A stretch of DNA of 64,000 nucleotides from UBA1351 sp963677885 (lineage in GTDB: Bacteria > Bacillota > Clostridia > Lachnospirales > Vallitaleaceae). The notes below the pieces were generated by a model. The model ran no database searches, was not told the origin of the DNA, and saw nothing but the letters and a program-made list of their open reading frames with translations. Numbering within the stretch: position 1 is the stretch's first letter; each line of letters opens with the position of its first letter. The position numbers were made by a program, and so were the translations under genes. Shown piece after piece: positions 8,226 to 18,099 of the stretch. The stretch covers positions 2,914,001-2,978,000 of the forward strand of contig OY782500.1 in assembly GCA_963677885.1 (NCBI GenBank), read 5' to 3'.

Positions 8226-8861
8226 ATGAAAGTGAATATAAGACTGGAAAACTCAAGTGATTATAGAAAAGTAGAAGAAGTTGCAAGGGAAGCTTTTTGG
8301 AACCTATACATACCTGGATGTGTAGAACATTGTGCGATTCATAAACTACGAAAGTCCAAGGAGTTTATACCTGAGCTTACCTTTGTTATAGAAGCTGATG
8401 GAGAAATTATAGGCAGTATTTTTTATAGTCATTCAAAGGTTGTTGATGATAAGGGTGTAGAACATAAAACAATTACTTTTGGACCAGTATCTATACTGCC
8501 CAGGTATCATAGACAGGGATTTGGAAAACTCTTGATCGAACATTCCATTCAGGCAGCCAAGAACATGGGGCATAAGGCAATTATTACCTTAGGATATCCC
8601 TATCATTATGAACCCTATGGTTTTAGGAGTGGTAAGAAATATGGTATATGTATGCCGGATAGAAAGTTTTATAAAGGGCTATTAGTATTACCTTTATACG
8701 AGGGTGCACTAGAAGATGTGTCCGGTAGGGCCTACTTTAGTGAAGCTTTGAATACGACGGAAGAGGAATGCTTGGAATACGATAAAAGCTTCTCTTTCAA
8801 AGAAAAGAAGGTGGAGGAATCTCAAAAGGAATACGAAATTGCCTGTTCTCTACTAGATTAG
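8226..8861 (+). CDS. GNAT family N-acetyltransferase
   Basis: 211 residues starting MKVNIRLENSSDYRKVEEV, the usual first strand and helix of GNAT enzymes. The acetyl-CoA binding motif A is GPVSILPRYHRQGFGKLLIE, with the RQGFGK pyrophosphate loop. YHYEPYGFRSGKKYGI resembles motif B of YhbS-type acetyltransferases. ATG 8226 was chosen because AAAGGATTAATT lies just upstream; an in-frame GTG at 8205 is weaker. Acceptor substrate unknown. The gene ends 21 bases from the convergent AraC gene. Confidence 0.87.
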   Translation: MKVNIRLENSSDYRKVEEVAREAFWNLYIPGCVEHCAIHKLRKSKEFIPELTFVIEADGEIIGSIFYSHSKVVDDKGVEHKTITFGPVSILPRYHRQGFGKLLIEHSIQAAKNMGHKAIITLGYPYHYEPYGFRSGKKYGICMPDRKFYKGLLVLPLYEGALEDVSGRAYFSEALNTTEEECLEYDKSFSFKEKKVEESQKEYEIACSLLD

Positions 8862-8882
8862 TGCTATGGACGTTTCTCTTTC

Positions 8883-9731
8883 CTAATAGTGCTTCTTATG
8901 CTGATGTCGATAAGCCCTTGGTGAGAAGCCGGTAAATTTCTTGAAAGTTTCTGAAAAATAAAAGGGTGTACTATAACCAAAAGTCTTGCTGATCTCAAGG
9001 ATACTCCTATCTGTTGTAATCAGCAATTCTTTTGCATTTTCAATTTTAAGCATATTATAGTAATGCATTGGAGTTTGACCAACTTGATTTTTGAAATTAC
9101 GAACAAAATGATATTTGGAGCTGCCGACAGCCCTGGATACCTGATCAAGATCAATTCGGCCCTCTATATGAGATTTCATGATTTGTATGCTTTGATGGAT
9201 TAAGGGACTATAGGTATGATTGGATGTGTCATTAATCTGACGGATGGTTTCAAGAAGAGCCATTCTGAGCGCTGTGGACGCCATTATATGATTTAATGGG
9301 TCGGTGGCCTTATCGGCGTGGTGCAGCATCTTTTCCATGTAAGGAATAATGATGGATAAATCATTTAGTTTTAGTGCACAGGCCAATCCTGTTAGTCCTG
9401 TCTTCTGAGTGAAAATTTCAGCCATTGGACCGCTGAAATGGGCCCAGTAAATTTGCCATGGGTTGTCAGGGTTAGCGCCGTAGGCATGAGGAAGAGCTTT
9501 ATCACAAAAAAGCAGCATACCGGGTTGAATTGTATAGTGGGTATCTTCAGAGATTAACCAACCCTCACCTTTGGTGCAGTAGATGATGATTGAGTCAGCA
9601 GCAATTTCTCCACGTTTTCTCCTTATTTCGTGGTCACTGATCTGATCATAATAACCAACAGTGCTCAGGGTAATTGGTTCTTCAAATATTGTTGGGATTT
9701 TTGGAACAAGGATATTGGTTATAGTAGTCAT
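8883..9731 (-). CDS. AraC family transcriptional regulator
   Basis: 282 residues. An N-terminal cupin-like sensor (about 25-120, with YTIQPGMLLFCDKALPHAYG) is followed by two C-terminal AraC helix-turn-helix motifs (about 185-280, containing DLDQVSRAVGSSKYHFVRNFK and ILEISKTFGYSTPFYFSETFKKFTGFSP). The sensor fold suggests a sugar or small-metabolite ligand. It is divergent from the URO-D-family gene at 9901 across 169 bases, so that gene is its most likely target. Confidence 0.92.
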   Translation of the reverse strand: MTTITNILVPKIPTIFEEPITLSTVGYYDQISDHEIRRKRGEIAADSIIIYCTKGEGWLISEDTHYTIQPGMLLFCDKALPHAYGANPDNPWQIYWAHFSGPMAEIFTQKTGLTGLACALKLNDLSIIIPYMEKMLHHADKATDPLNHIMASTALRMALLETIRQINDTSNHTYSPLIHQSIQIMKSHIEGRIDLDQVSRAVGSSKYHFVRNFKNQVGQTPMHYYNMLKIENAKELLITTDRSILEISKTFGYSTPFYFSETFKKFTGFSPRAYRHQHKKHY

Positions 9732-9900
9732 AATTGGCAGCCCTTCTATATAGCTTTCTGGATATTATAATACTATAGCAATAAAGTGTATGTTTCAAGC
9801 AAGAATACCAATTCCCCTACCAGACTTACAGTATTATACTCATTTTATAAAAGGACGAAGTTTTTCCTTATAAGCTATGATTTAACAGAAGGAGAATAGG

Positions 9901-11160
9901 ATGGAAAATAATTCGATTGATTACAAAATGTGTATAAGAGAAAAAGATAGGATGATTCTTAGGGACTTGGCAAGAAAACAAATGAGTTATGCCAGGTCTG
10001 ACCGTAATAAGGCCCTTGAAACTGAATGGTATCGGCATCGACGGTTTGAAGAAGGTCGACCAATGATTCTGATTGAAATGGATACCTTTGAACATGAAAT
10101 AATCCCTAATAGACTTAAGTGTGAGTCTGAGTTTGCCAGAAAAATTGAGGCCCACATCTACCGTCAGTTCTTAAATTATGAATTGTTTGAAGATGACAAG
10201 GTAGTACGGGATTATTTTCCTATCCACTGGCAGACATGGTTTCATCTGTTTGATACCATTATTGAAGTGGATCACCCTGCAAGTGATGGTGACAGTGGCC
10301 TGGGCCACCAATTTAAACATGTCATGGCCAACTTGAGAGAGGATATGCCCAATCTTAAAGCAAGCACTTTTGGTGTCGACAAAGAAGGAACATTGGCATA
10401 TAAAGCAGCTGTTGAGGATATTATCGGCGACATATTGCCGGTGAAATTAATCGGATCAGGTTTATATGCTGTTCCAACCCAGGAATTGGTTCACTTTATG
10501 GGTATGGAAAATATGTTTTTGGCCATGTATGATACTCCAGATTTATTGAAAGATTTACTAGATAGGATAGCTGATGATTATATTGCATACTTTAGGTTTC
10601 TTGAACAGGAAGATTTACTCATGACAACAACAGGTAACCAACATTTAGGTCAGGGAACGCTTTGCTATAACCAGGAACTACCAGTGGAAAAAGAACATTT
10701 TGTTTCAACAGATTTGTGGGGATTCCTAGATTCACAGGAAACAGTAGGTATCTCCCCAGCTATGTATGGAGAATTTATCTTTCCAGCTTATGAAAAAATT
10801 GCTAAGGAATACGGTTTGTTGTCTTATGGGTGTTGTGAGCCTGTTCATGAAATATGGGATGATTATTTGTCATCAATTAAGAATCTTCGAAACATATCTA
10901 TTTCTCCTTGGTGTGATGAGACATACATGGGGGAACGTTTACAGGGCAAGAAAGTCATTTATCATAGAAAACCCAGTCCCAATTACCTGGGTGTAGATGT
11001 AAGACTAAAGGAAGATGAAGTTAGAGCCCATATCAAAAAGACTTGGGAAGCGGCAAGGGGATGTCAACTAGAGTTCGCCCAGAGAGATGTCTATACCATT
11101 CACAATAACCCTGACAAAGTAAAAAGATTTGTTGAGATCATTAGGGAAGTGTGTCGCTGA
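9901..11160 (+). CDS. Uroporphyrinogen decarboxylase-family protein (URO-D fold)
   Basis: A 419-residue URO-D superfamily protein, longer than true HemE (~350). Family features include the (beta/alpha)8 C-terminal core with SYGCCEPVHEIWDD, LRNISISPWCDE and YHRKPSPNYL. The internal cysteines (CCEP) recall the zinc and corrinoid-methyltransferase activator branch (MtaA/CmuA type) more than heme synthesis. No hem genes are nearby. The ATG has AGAAGGAG upstream. Probably regulated by the divergent AraC protein. In anaerobes many such proteins remain uncharacterised; a role in methyl-group transfer or demethylation is a family-level inference, and no corrinoid protein is encoded in this window. 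Confidence 0.8.
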   Translation: MENNSIDYKMCIREKDRMILRDLARKQMSYARSDRNKALETEWYRHRRFEEGRPMILIEMDTFEHEIIPNRLKCESEFARKIEAHIYRQFLNYELFEDDKVVRDYFPIHWQTWFHLFDTIIEVDHPASDGDSGLGHQFKHVMANLREDMPNLKASTFGVDKEGTLAYKAAVEDIIGDILPVKLIGSGLYAVPTQELVHFMGMENMFLAMYDTPDLLKDLLDRIADDYIAYFRFLEQEDLLMTTTGNQHLGQGTLCYNQELPVEKEHFVSTDLWGFLDSQETVGISPAMYGEFIFPAYEKIAKEYGLLSYGCCEPVHEIWDDYLSSIKNLRNISISPWCDETYMGERLQGKKVIYHRKPSPNYLGVDVRLKEDEVRAHIKKTWEAARGCQLEFAQRDVYTIHNNPDKVKRFVEIIREVCR

Positions 11161-11384
11161 TAAAGGCTGTGAAAGTCAAAAGTTTGAATTTGCATAACCA
11201 AGAATATGTTCAAACATAGTAGGTATAATCTTCTCATAAAGCCCCTTCAATATTTTTAAAAATTGCTATGAAATAAAATAAAAAAACCTTATAATCAAAG
11301 AGAAGAATGAAATAAGAGAAATTCCAAATTGACAATAGTTGACAACAGTTGATTAAGAGGTAAGCAAAGCGGAAAGGGGACAAT

Positions 11385-12143
11385 ATGAAAAGAATATTCG
11401 CAATCGGTGGTGGAGAAATCAAATACGAGGAAACCCTGGACATAGACCGGACCATCGTTGAATCCTGCCACAAGGAAAGACCTCACCTTCTTTTTATTCC
11501 AACTGCCAGCAGTGATGCAGAAGGATATGTTGAAACTCTTCAGAAAGTTTATGGTGATATTCTGGGATGTTCAGTAGACAGCCTCTTGCTAGTGGATTCA
11601 AGTATTTCCCAAGATGAAATAAAAGAAAAGATTCAAGCTGCAGACATTATCTATGTCGGTGGCGGTAACACCAGAAAGATGATGGGTATTTGGAAAGAAA
11701 AGAAAGTAGACAAGTACCTGAAGGAAGCCTATGAAAAAGGCACCATCATGAGTGGATTAAGTGCAGGTTCAATCTGTTGGTTTGCAGAAGGACACAGCGA
11801 TTCGGATACATATGAAGCCGGTGAAACCAAGCCCTATTCAGTTGTTGAAGGCCTGGGTATCATTCCCTTATTCCATTGTCCCCACCATAATGAAGATAAT
11901 AGGGAAGAAGATTTTGATGCTATGATTTTGGAGAGAAAAGGACTGGGTCTGGCTCTTGAGAATAATGCAGCCATAGAGATTGAAGAGGACCGTTTCAGGA
12001 TTCTGGTCAGTGACTATATGGCAAAAGCATATATCGTATATGAGCAGGATGGCCAGGTCAAGAAGGAAGTACTGCCGATATCGGATGCTTTTCACCCCTT
12101 GAGATACATTACTGAGTATAAGAAACGATTGGCTCGTAGCTAA
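11385..12143 (+). CDS. Peptidase S51 family protein (dipeptidase E-like)
   Basis: 252 residues. Family motifs in order are FAIGGGEI at the N-terminus, FIPTASSDAEGY, IIYVGGGNTRKMM, and the nucleophile elbow MSGLSAGSICWF, whose serine in GLSAGS is the catalytic residue of S51 peptidases. HCPHHN further on fits the catalytic region. The start has GGAAAGGGG upstream. Cytoplasmic; S51 enzymes include aspartyl dipeptidase (PepE) and cyanophycinase. Specificity is not readable. Direct TTGACAAYAG repeats at 11329-11350 precede the gene and may be regulatory. Confidence 0.86.
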   Translation: MKRIFAIGGGEIKYEETLDIDRTIVESCHKERPHLLFIPTASSDAEGYVETLQKVYGDILGCSVDSLLLVDSSISQDEIKEKIQAADIIYVGGGNTRKMMGIWKEKKVDKYLKEAYEKGTIMSGLSAGSICWFAEGHSDSDTYEAGETKPYSVVEGLGIIPLFHCPHHNEDNREEDFDAMILERKGLGLALENNAAIEIEEDRFRILVSDYMAKAYIVYEQDGQVKKEVLPISDAFHPLRYITEYKKRLARS

Positions 12144-12246
12144 GGATGTTAATAGTTATATAATCAGAATACTATCTGCTTACGACTGGCTCATTAAACA
12201 GAAATCAGATATAATAGTAGTAAATACTTAGTTATGGTGATGTTCA

Positions 12247-13920
12247 ATGAAGTATGATGATGTTAGCGACAAAAGGGACAATATTGGAAACTTAATCGAC
12301 CTTTTTAAAATGTCCCACACTGGATTGTGGAAAATGGACCCTGACAACAGTGTGATATTTTACAATGCATATTTTTATGAGCAATTCGACATCCCAGATA
12401 CTCAAGTAAGCCTAGAGGATTGGATCCGTTTGATTCATCCTGATGATCGTGATGGCTTTAGGATGAATATCAGCAAACATAGACAATCAAGTCAGACCAA
12501 TTTTGTATCAGAATACCGGGTCATGAATAAGAAGGGTGACTATGTTTGGATTGAAGCGAAGGGAATCAGACGGTTTGAAGACAACCATATGATCGGTACC
12601 CATAGGGACATTACAGGGCAAAAAGAGTACGAGATAAAACTCTATAATCAGGCCTATATTGATAAGCTGACTAATTTACCCAATGCCAACAAGTTAATTA
12701 TTGATATTGAGCAGGATATATCGGATGACATTGAAGGAACTTTGCTTTTTTTGGACCTTTCACATTTGAATCATATGTTGACAGTTTATGGTCAGGGATT
12801 TATTGACAGGCTGATATTAGAGGTAACAAGGATTGTTAAGAATACCTTTTCGGAAGTTTTTGATATATATAGATTTATTCCCTTCGTTTTTTCTTTTAAG
12901 ACCAATAGACAAGTAAGTCACCACCAGGTGAAGGATATGTGCCAGAAAATGGAAATGACTTTATCAAAGACCTATAGTGACTTTGATTTATCTTCAGAGG
13001 TGATTTATAAGGCAGTCATGATGACTTTTCCCCAAGAGGAGTACTTTCAGACCTGTGAAGACATGTTTAATCGATTTTTTCTCACCTTTGAGCAGATGGA
13101 TGACCACGAAGTATCCTTCCAGGTTTATACAAGGGAAACCAAGGACCAGATACACCGCAAGATGTTTATAGAAACCAACTTGATTAAAGCCCTTGAGGAC
13201 GAAGAACTGTATCCAGTTTTTCAACCAATCGTATCTATAAATGAGGGCAGGTTGTTAGGATTTGAGGCTTTATGCCGTTGGAATAATCCACAATTAGGTG
13301 CCGTTTATCCGGATGAATTCATACCTACTGCAGAAAGAAGCGGTGCGATTATTAGGCTTGGTGAAAGAATGCTTGATATGGCTTGTTCTTTTATCAGAGA
13401 CTATAATCAAGAACATCAGACGGATTTAGCTGTATCTGTTAATGCATCAGTTGTCGAGTTGAGAAATATGAGATACTTTGATTATATCCGTCTAATGCTG
13501 AAAAAATATCAACTGAAACCTTCTCATTTGATTATAGAAATTACAGAATCACTAATGCTGGATGAGAACGGCCTGATACTTGACCAGCTGGAAATGTTGA
13601 AAAATGAAGGTATAGGCATTGCTATCGATGACTTTGGAACCGGATATTCATCAGTCAATACGATGTTTTCCATACCGACAACAGAAGTTAAAATAGACCG
13701 GGAAGTTATGTTGAAAGTGAGTAGTCAGCCTATAGTCTTTGACTTTATTAAATCAGTTGTGGATTTGTGCCACAAATATGGAATTATTGTTGTTGCTGAA
13801 GGTATTGAAGATCAGGCAATGATTGAAAAGTCCCAACTGTTAATGATGAATTATTTGCAGGGTTATTATTTTTCGAAACCTCTTTCAGAGGAATTGGCCA
13901 TGAAATACACCTTTGAATAA
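12247..13920 (+). CDS. PAS-(degenerate GGDEF)-EAL c-di-GMP phosphodiesterase
   Basis: 557 residues, no membrane segments. A PAS domain (about 10-120, ending IGTHRDITGQKEYE, the PAC motif) is followed by a degenerate GGDEF domain (about 135-290) in which the GGDEF signature is absent (IYRFIPFVFSF occupies that region). The EAL domain (about 310-555) looks active: GFEALCRW, SVNASVVELRN, LIIEITES, IDDFGTGYSS, VKIDREV and AEGIED are all present. It should hydrolyse c-di-GMP to pGpG, with PAS as the input. It opposes the cyclases elsewhere in the window. A strong palindromic terminator follows. Confidence 0.92.
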   Translation: MKYDDVSDKRDNIGNLIDLFKMSHTGLWKMDPDNSVIFYNAYFYEQFDIPDTQVSLEDWIRLIHPDDRDGFRMNISKHRQSSQTNFVSEYRVMNKKGDYVWIEAKGIRRFEDNHMIGTHRDITGQKEYEIKLYNQAYIDKLTNLPNANKLIIDIEQDISDDIEGTLLFLDLSHLNHMLTVYGQGFIDRLILEVTRIVKNTFSEVFDIYRFIPFVFSFKTNRQVSHHQVKDMCQKMEMTLSKTYSDFDLSSEVIYKAVMMTFPQEEYFQTCEDMFNRFFLTFEQMDDHEVSFQVYTRETKDQIHRKMFIETNLIKALEDEELYPVFQPIVSINEGRLLGFEALCRWNNPQLGAVYPDEFIPTAERSGAIIRLGERMLDMACSFIRDYNQEHQTDLAVSVNASVVELRNMRYFDYIRLMLKKYQLKPSHLIIEITESLMLDENGLILDQLEMLKNEGIGIAIDDFGTGYSSVNTMFSIPTTEVKIDREVMLKVSSQPIVFDFIKSVVDLCHKYGIIVVAEGIEDQAMIEKSQLLMMNYLQGYYFSKPLSEELAMKYTFE

Positions 13921-13962
13921 GTCTACTTGCTTACCAATGATAAATACTCCATAAAAATTTTT

Positions 13963-13994
13963 GAATCATTGATTTAAATCAATGATTCTTTTTT
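13963..13994 (+). terminator. Terminator after EAL gene
   Basis: 13963-13988 is a perfect 26-base palindrome (GAATCATTGATTT and its complement), followed by a T-run. Confidence 0.85.
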
Positions 13995-14094
13995 AATTAT
14001 GCTTTAAACTAGTATTAACGAGGCAACAAATTAAGTGCTGGATCAATAAAGGTAGCTAGGTCGTGATTAATCAGGCCTTAGAAAGGAATTATAT

Positions 14095-15084
14095 ATGAAA
14101 GCTGTTGTTTGGGAAAAATACGGAGATTCAAGTGGCTTGATCTATAAAGAAGTGGAAAAACCGGTCCCAAAGAAGGATCAGGTGCTTATAAAAATTCATG
14201 GGACAACCGTATCAAGAGGTGATACCGAAATGAGAGGGCTTCAGTTTTCCTGGCTGCTTAAAACCATGATTCGCCTTTATATGGGATCTATTAAGCCAAG
14301 AAATATGATCCTGGGTCAGGAATTAAGCGGTACTATTGAAGCTCTTGGTGAGGATGTGAAAACCTACAAACCAGGAGATAAGGTCATCGCTACAACAGGC
14401 TTTAAGTTTGGAGGATATGCAGAGTATATTTGCTTGAATCCATCTTCGGATATGGTCACCATGGCATTAAAACCTGACAGCTTATCCTTCCATGAAGCTG
14501 CAGCCTTACCTGTTGCGGGCATGGAAGCTTATCATTATTTGGAGCTGGCTGATCTAAAAAAGGGCGACCATATTTTAATTAATGGTGGAGGAGGAAGCTT
14601 CGGCAGCTTTGCCATCCAGTTAGCCAAATTTTACGGTGCCAAAGTAACAGGCGTTGATGCGGTAGAGAAGTTCGATATTCTAAAAGATGCAGGTGCAGAT
14701 GAATGCATCGACTTTCATGGAGACTCTTTTTATAAGAATTTAGATCAATATGATGTGATTTTTGATATAGTAGGCAAAACAAACTTCAGAAAGAGTTTGA
14801 AGTGTCTGAAAGAAGATGGCCGGTATATTTTTGCAACGCCAAGGTCCAAGTATAAACTGCAGAGACATTTTCAAAGTACAGGAAATAAAAAAATCATCTT
14901 TGACCTGTCAAAACCCAGTAACCAACTGTTGAACAGAGCTATTCAATTGGTCAAGGAAGTACCAATCAAGATATATATTGATAAGGTCATGCCCTTGAAA
15001 GAGGTTCCGAAGGCCCATGACTATATAGAGAAGGGCTTAAAAAAAGGCAACCTGGTAATTCATGTTTCAGATGAAGATAAGTAG
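14095..15084 (+). CDS. Zinc-free MDR-family alcohol dehydrogenase / quinone oxidoreductase
   Basis: 329 residues of the medium-chain dehydrogenase superfamily. The N-terminal GroES-like domain is followed by a Rossmann domain with INGGGGSFGSFAIQLAKFYG (about 162-181). PVAGMEAYHYLE precedes it, as in quinone oxidoreductases. The zinc-ligand cluster of classical ADHs is not apparent. It probably uses NADPH on a quinone or enone-type substrate. GAAAGGAATT precedes the ATG. Only 31 bases separate it from the serine hydrolase gene, so the two may be co-transcribed. Confidence 0.86.
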   Translation: MKAVVWEKYGDSSGLIYKEVEKPVPKKDQVLIKIHGTTVSRGDTEMRGLQFSWLLKTMIRLYMGSIKPRNMILGQELSGTIEALGEDVKTYKPGDKVIATTGFKFGGYAEYICLNPSSDMVTMALKPDSLSFHEAAALPVAGMEAYHYLELADLKKGDHILINGGGGSFGSFAIQLAKFYGAKVTGVDAVEKFDILKDAGADECIDFHGDSFYKNLDQYDVIFDIVGKTNFRKSLKCLKEDGRYIFATPRSKYKLQRHFQSTGNKKIIFDLSKPSNQLLNRAIQLVKEVPIKIYIDKVMPLKEVPKAHDYIEKGLKKGNLVIHVSDEDK

Positions 15085-15115
15085 ACAATAAAGAATTTCA
15101 TTGAAAGGAAATATA

Positions 15116-16141
15116 ATGAAAAAAAGAAAAATATTTGTAGCATTGATGATCATAGCATCAGTTATCAGTATCGTATTTTTTGTCCCCTGGTCTATGATTT
15201 TTGGAGGCATTAAATCGGTACCGGATACTATTGAAAAAGAATTGGAGTCCAATGTTTTTTATGAAGGTATGATTGTCTACGTGTCCAATGACCAGGGCAG
15301 CCAAACCTACGTCGGTGGCTATCATGACCGTGATGCCAAGACGCCGGCCAAAGTTGATGACCTTTTTAAGATTGCATCCATAACTAAACTCTATATTGCA
15401 ACAGCGGTTACGATGCTGGTGGATGAGGGAGTTCTGGATCTGGATCAAACCTTAAGTGACCTCCTTCCTGACTATAAGAACAGGATTGAAAACTCGGAGA
15501 CTATTACCTTACGACACCTGGTTATGCACCGCAGTGGTATACCCAATTATACAGATCATAATTTTGACTGGGGAAATCCTCCAGAGGCTAATGAAGACTG
15601 TCTTAAGCTTGTACTGGATATGCCTGCAGACTTTAATCCCAATGCCAGATACAGGTATTCAAATACTAACTACCTCTTACTTGGTATGATTATGGATAAG
15701 GTTACTGAGGAAGGTTATCAGGCCTATATTGATACTCATATCTTAGAGCCCTTAAACCTGAATGACACTTACCACACCATGGATGATATTGACACAGACC
15801 GGTTAATGAGTGGTTATGTTATTGGCTATCAACCGGATATAAAGTTCAATGATTTCAGATCACCGGCAGGTTCTATGGTGGCTACAGCGGAAGAGGTAGG
15901 TATCTTTCTGAGAGCCCTTAGGGAAGGTGACTTGTTGACTTCCTCACAGCAGGAGATTTATGAGTCCCTATATCCTTACGACCATACAGGGTTTTTGCCG
16001 GGATACCAAAGCATTGCCAGATACGATGAGAAGTCAGGCACCTATATAGTTGTCTTTGGTAATACCAGTGATGGCAGTAAATGGAGTGATATTGAGACCT
16101 TGTATAAAAGGGTGTTGAAGATTTCAAAAAAGAATGGATAG
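15116..16141 (+). CDS. Serine hydrolase (class C beta-lactamase/DD-peptidase fold), membrane-anchored
   Basis: 341 residues. A single hydrophobic segment at about 5-28 acts as signal anchor, so the catalytic domain is outside the cell. The active-site triad of motifs is complete: SITK (S88 to K91), YSN within RYRYSNTNYLLLG, and HTG in YDHTGFLPG near the end. Such proteins are D-aminopeptidases, esterases or penicillin-binding-like enzymes. Clinical beta-lactamase activity cannot be inferred. ATG 15116 has GAAAGGAAA 6 bases upstream. Confidence 0.9.
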   Translation: MKKRKIFVALMIIASVISIVFFVPWSMIFGGIKSVPDTIEKELESNVFYEGMIVYVSNDQGSQTYVGGYHDRDAKTPAKVDDLFKIASITKLYIATAVTMLVDEGVLDLDQTLSDLLPDYKNRIENSETITLRHLVMHRSGIPNYTDHNFDWGNPPEANEDCLKLVLDMPADFNPNARYRYSNTNYLLLGMIMDKVTEEGYQAYIDTHILEPLNLNDTYHTMDDIDTDRLMSGYVIGYQPDIKFNDFRSPAGSMVATAEEVGIFLRALREGDLLTSSQQEIYESLYPYDHTGFLPGYQSIARYDEKSGTYIVVFGNTSDGSKWSDIETLYKRVLKISKKNG

Positions 16142-16259
16142 GCACTGTCAAACCCTGACTTAACCTCGGTTATACTGGCATAAGCTAAACTCGCTCCAAG
16201 GTGATTTCGTGATACAATATTATTGAAACTAAACATTTCAGATTTAGAATGAAAGTTAG

Positions 16260-17936
16260 GTGAGAGTATTGAAGAAGTCCTTTGCAGCAAAGGTTATTGC
16301 TTTACTGAGTTTATCAGTCCTATTCACAACCATGATCCTTATCGGTGTCAATTATTTTGTTGTTCAAGATAGTGTCATCAGCCAGATGAAAAGCGATAGC
16401 GCGGTACTCATAGGTGCCGTTAAACGAGAAATAGAAAGTTATGATATAGACTCCTTAAATGAAATTCAGAAGATTTTCATCGCAACAAAAGAAAACAGCA
16501 ATGATGGTATCGTGTATATATCCCTTTCTGACATAGATGGAAATCTTCAGGTTACTGATACTGAGATATATGGTGTAGATGCGGTTAGTGGCGCTTCTGA
16601 AAGTGAAGAGACCACCAGTACCAATCCAGATGCATTAGACAACCAGGGAGTCATGGACATTGTTATTAATGAGTCGGTTTACGTAGATGGACAAGATGTC
16701 TTTAATATTTCAGTAGCCCTGGTTGATGATTCCGGCTTTCTTAATATTGGTCTTTCAAAAGATAATATGAAGAGGGAAATTTTGCAGGCGATTATTACTT
16801 CTGTAGTCGCTGGAGTCATCATATTGGTACTTTCCATTGTCAGTACCCTGTTTTTTATCAACTACCTCATGAAAAATTTGAAAAATACCATGTCCGGACT
16901 GGACAGGTTATCAAGTGGAGATCTGAATACAGCATTCCAGGTTAATACCAAGGACGAATTTGGACGTCTAGACACTGCTTTAAATGCATTCACACAAATG
17001 CTAAGGAATACTATTGGAAAAAATATTGCCTATATAGAGAATTTTGCCTCTATTTCCCAAGTTCTTAAAGAGACAGGCGGAAAGCTGACAGATGTTAGCG
17101 ATGATGTAGGCGGTAGAGCTGAGGAGATTGGTAATATTCTCAATCAACAGTCATCATCAGTAGAATCCTTGCGTACAACAGTAGAAGATTTCAATAAGCA
17201 GCTGCAAGATATGCTAAAGCTGTCTTCTTTTGTACGTGAAAGAAATGACAGTATTAGGGATGCTTCAGATAAAGGTAATAATCGATTGACTAAACTTAAC
17301 TCTTCCATGGATGATGTTATGGCATCATTTGAAGAAGGATCCCATCGATTGGAAAGACTGACAGTGAATGTAGAAAAAATCAGTGATATCACTGAAGTCA
17401 TCAATGGTGTAGCCTCTCAAACAAACCTCTTGGCATTAAATGCAGCAATTGAAGCAGCTAGAGCCGGTGAGTCCGGCAGAGGTTTTGCTGTCGTTGCCGA
17501 TGAAATCAGAAAACTGGCTACCCAGGTTATGGAATCTTCGGACTCCATCACTGAATCCGTTGTAAATACCGTTACATTGCTGGAAGAAGTTAACCGAGGT
17601 AATATTATTATCTCGGAAAGCATTGACAGGCAAAAAGAGGTCATTGACCAAACAGTAGAGTCTTTTGAACAAATCCGGGAAGAGGTGGTTGAGGCCGCTG
17701 AAAGTCTTAAAGAGTTTTCTACAACTATGAATCAAACGGTGTCCAGTAGTCAGGAAATTGTTACTGAACTCTATGACCTTGCTGAGGTTTCTGAAAAAGC
17801 CAGAGACTCAAAAGAGAAAATCCACGAGTCAATACATATGCAACAAGATGCTCTCCAGTCCTTTGTAAGTGTTCAGAGAGACATTGACGATGTGTCCAAA
17901 CAGCTAAAGGAAGGTATTTCTGACTTTAGGCTTTAG
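16260..17936 (+). CDS. Methyl-accepting chemotaxis protein
   Basis: About 558 residues with the standard transmembrane receptor plan: TM1 (about 10-30), an extracellular sensor domain (about 35-178), TM2 (about 180-202), HAMP (about 203-255) and a cytoplasmic coiled-coil signalling domain. The hairpin tip has NLLALNAAIEAARAGESGRGFAVVADEIR, the invariant CheA/CheW-binding region. The sensor is small (~145 residues) and unusually rich in Ser/Glu/Asp/Thr mid-way; the ligand is unknown. The start is uncertain: GTG 16260, or TTG 16269, which has AGGTGAG four bases upstream. A possible promoter is TTGAAA (16223-16228), 16 bases, TAGAAT (16245-16250). No other chemotaxis gene is in the window. Confidence 0.93.
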   Translation: MRVLKKSFAAKVIALLSLSVLFTTMILIGVNYFVVQDSVISQMKSDSAVLIGAVKREIESYDIDSLNEIQKIFIATKENSNDGIVYISLSDIDGNLQVTDTEIYGVDAVSGASESEETTSTNPDALDNQGVMDIVINESVYVDGQDVFNISVALVDDSGFLNIGLSKDNMKREILQAIITSVVAGVIILVLSIVSTLFFINYLMKNLKNTMSGLDRLSSGDLNTAFQVNTKDEFGRLDTALNAFTQMLRNTIGKNIAYIENFASISQVLKETGGKLTDVSDDVGGRAEEIGNILNQQSSSVESLRTTVEDFNKQLQDMLKLSSFVRERNDSIRDASDKGNNRLTKLNSSMDDVMASFEEGSHRLERLTVNVEKISDITEVINGVASQTNLLALNAAIEAARAGESGRGFAVVADEIRKLATQVMESSDSITESVVNTVTLLEEVNRGNIIISESIDRQKEVIDQTVESFEQIREEVVEAAESLKEFSTTMNQTVSSSQEIVTELYDLAEVSEKARDSKEKIHESIHMQQDALQSFVSVQRDIDDVSKQLKEGISDFRL

Positions 17937-18099
17937 ATGCCTGTCGGCATCGTATAGAGTCACAAGGAACAATATCAAAATTGTACTAAAAATTTAAAAA
18001 TCATGCTATACGCATAAAAAAATTCCAACTATAATTAAACTGAAGGATATATGTATAATTCAGATTATTGTTGGATTTTTTTATTTTAAGGAGGAAGCG

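Noticed and set aside
8078..8260. A 60-codon reading frame before the GNAT gene
   Set aside because: It begins inside the terminator hairpin, has no ribosome site, and overlaps the real GNAT start; composition is not protein-like.
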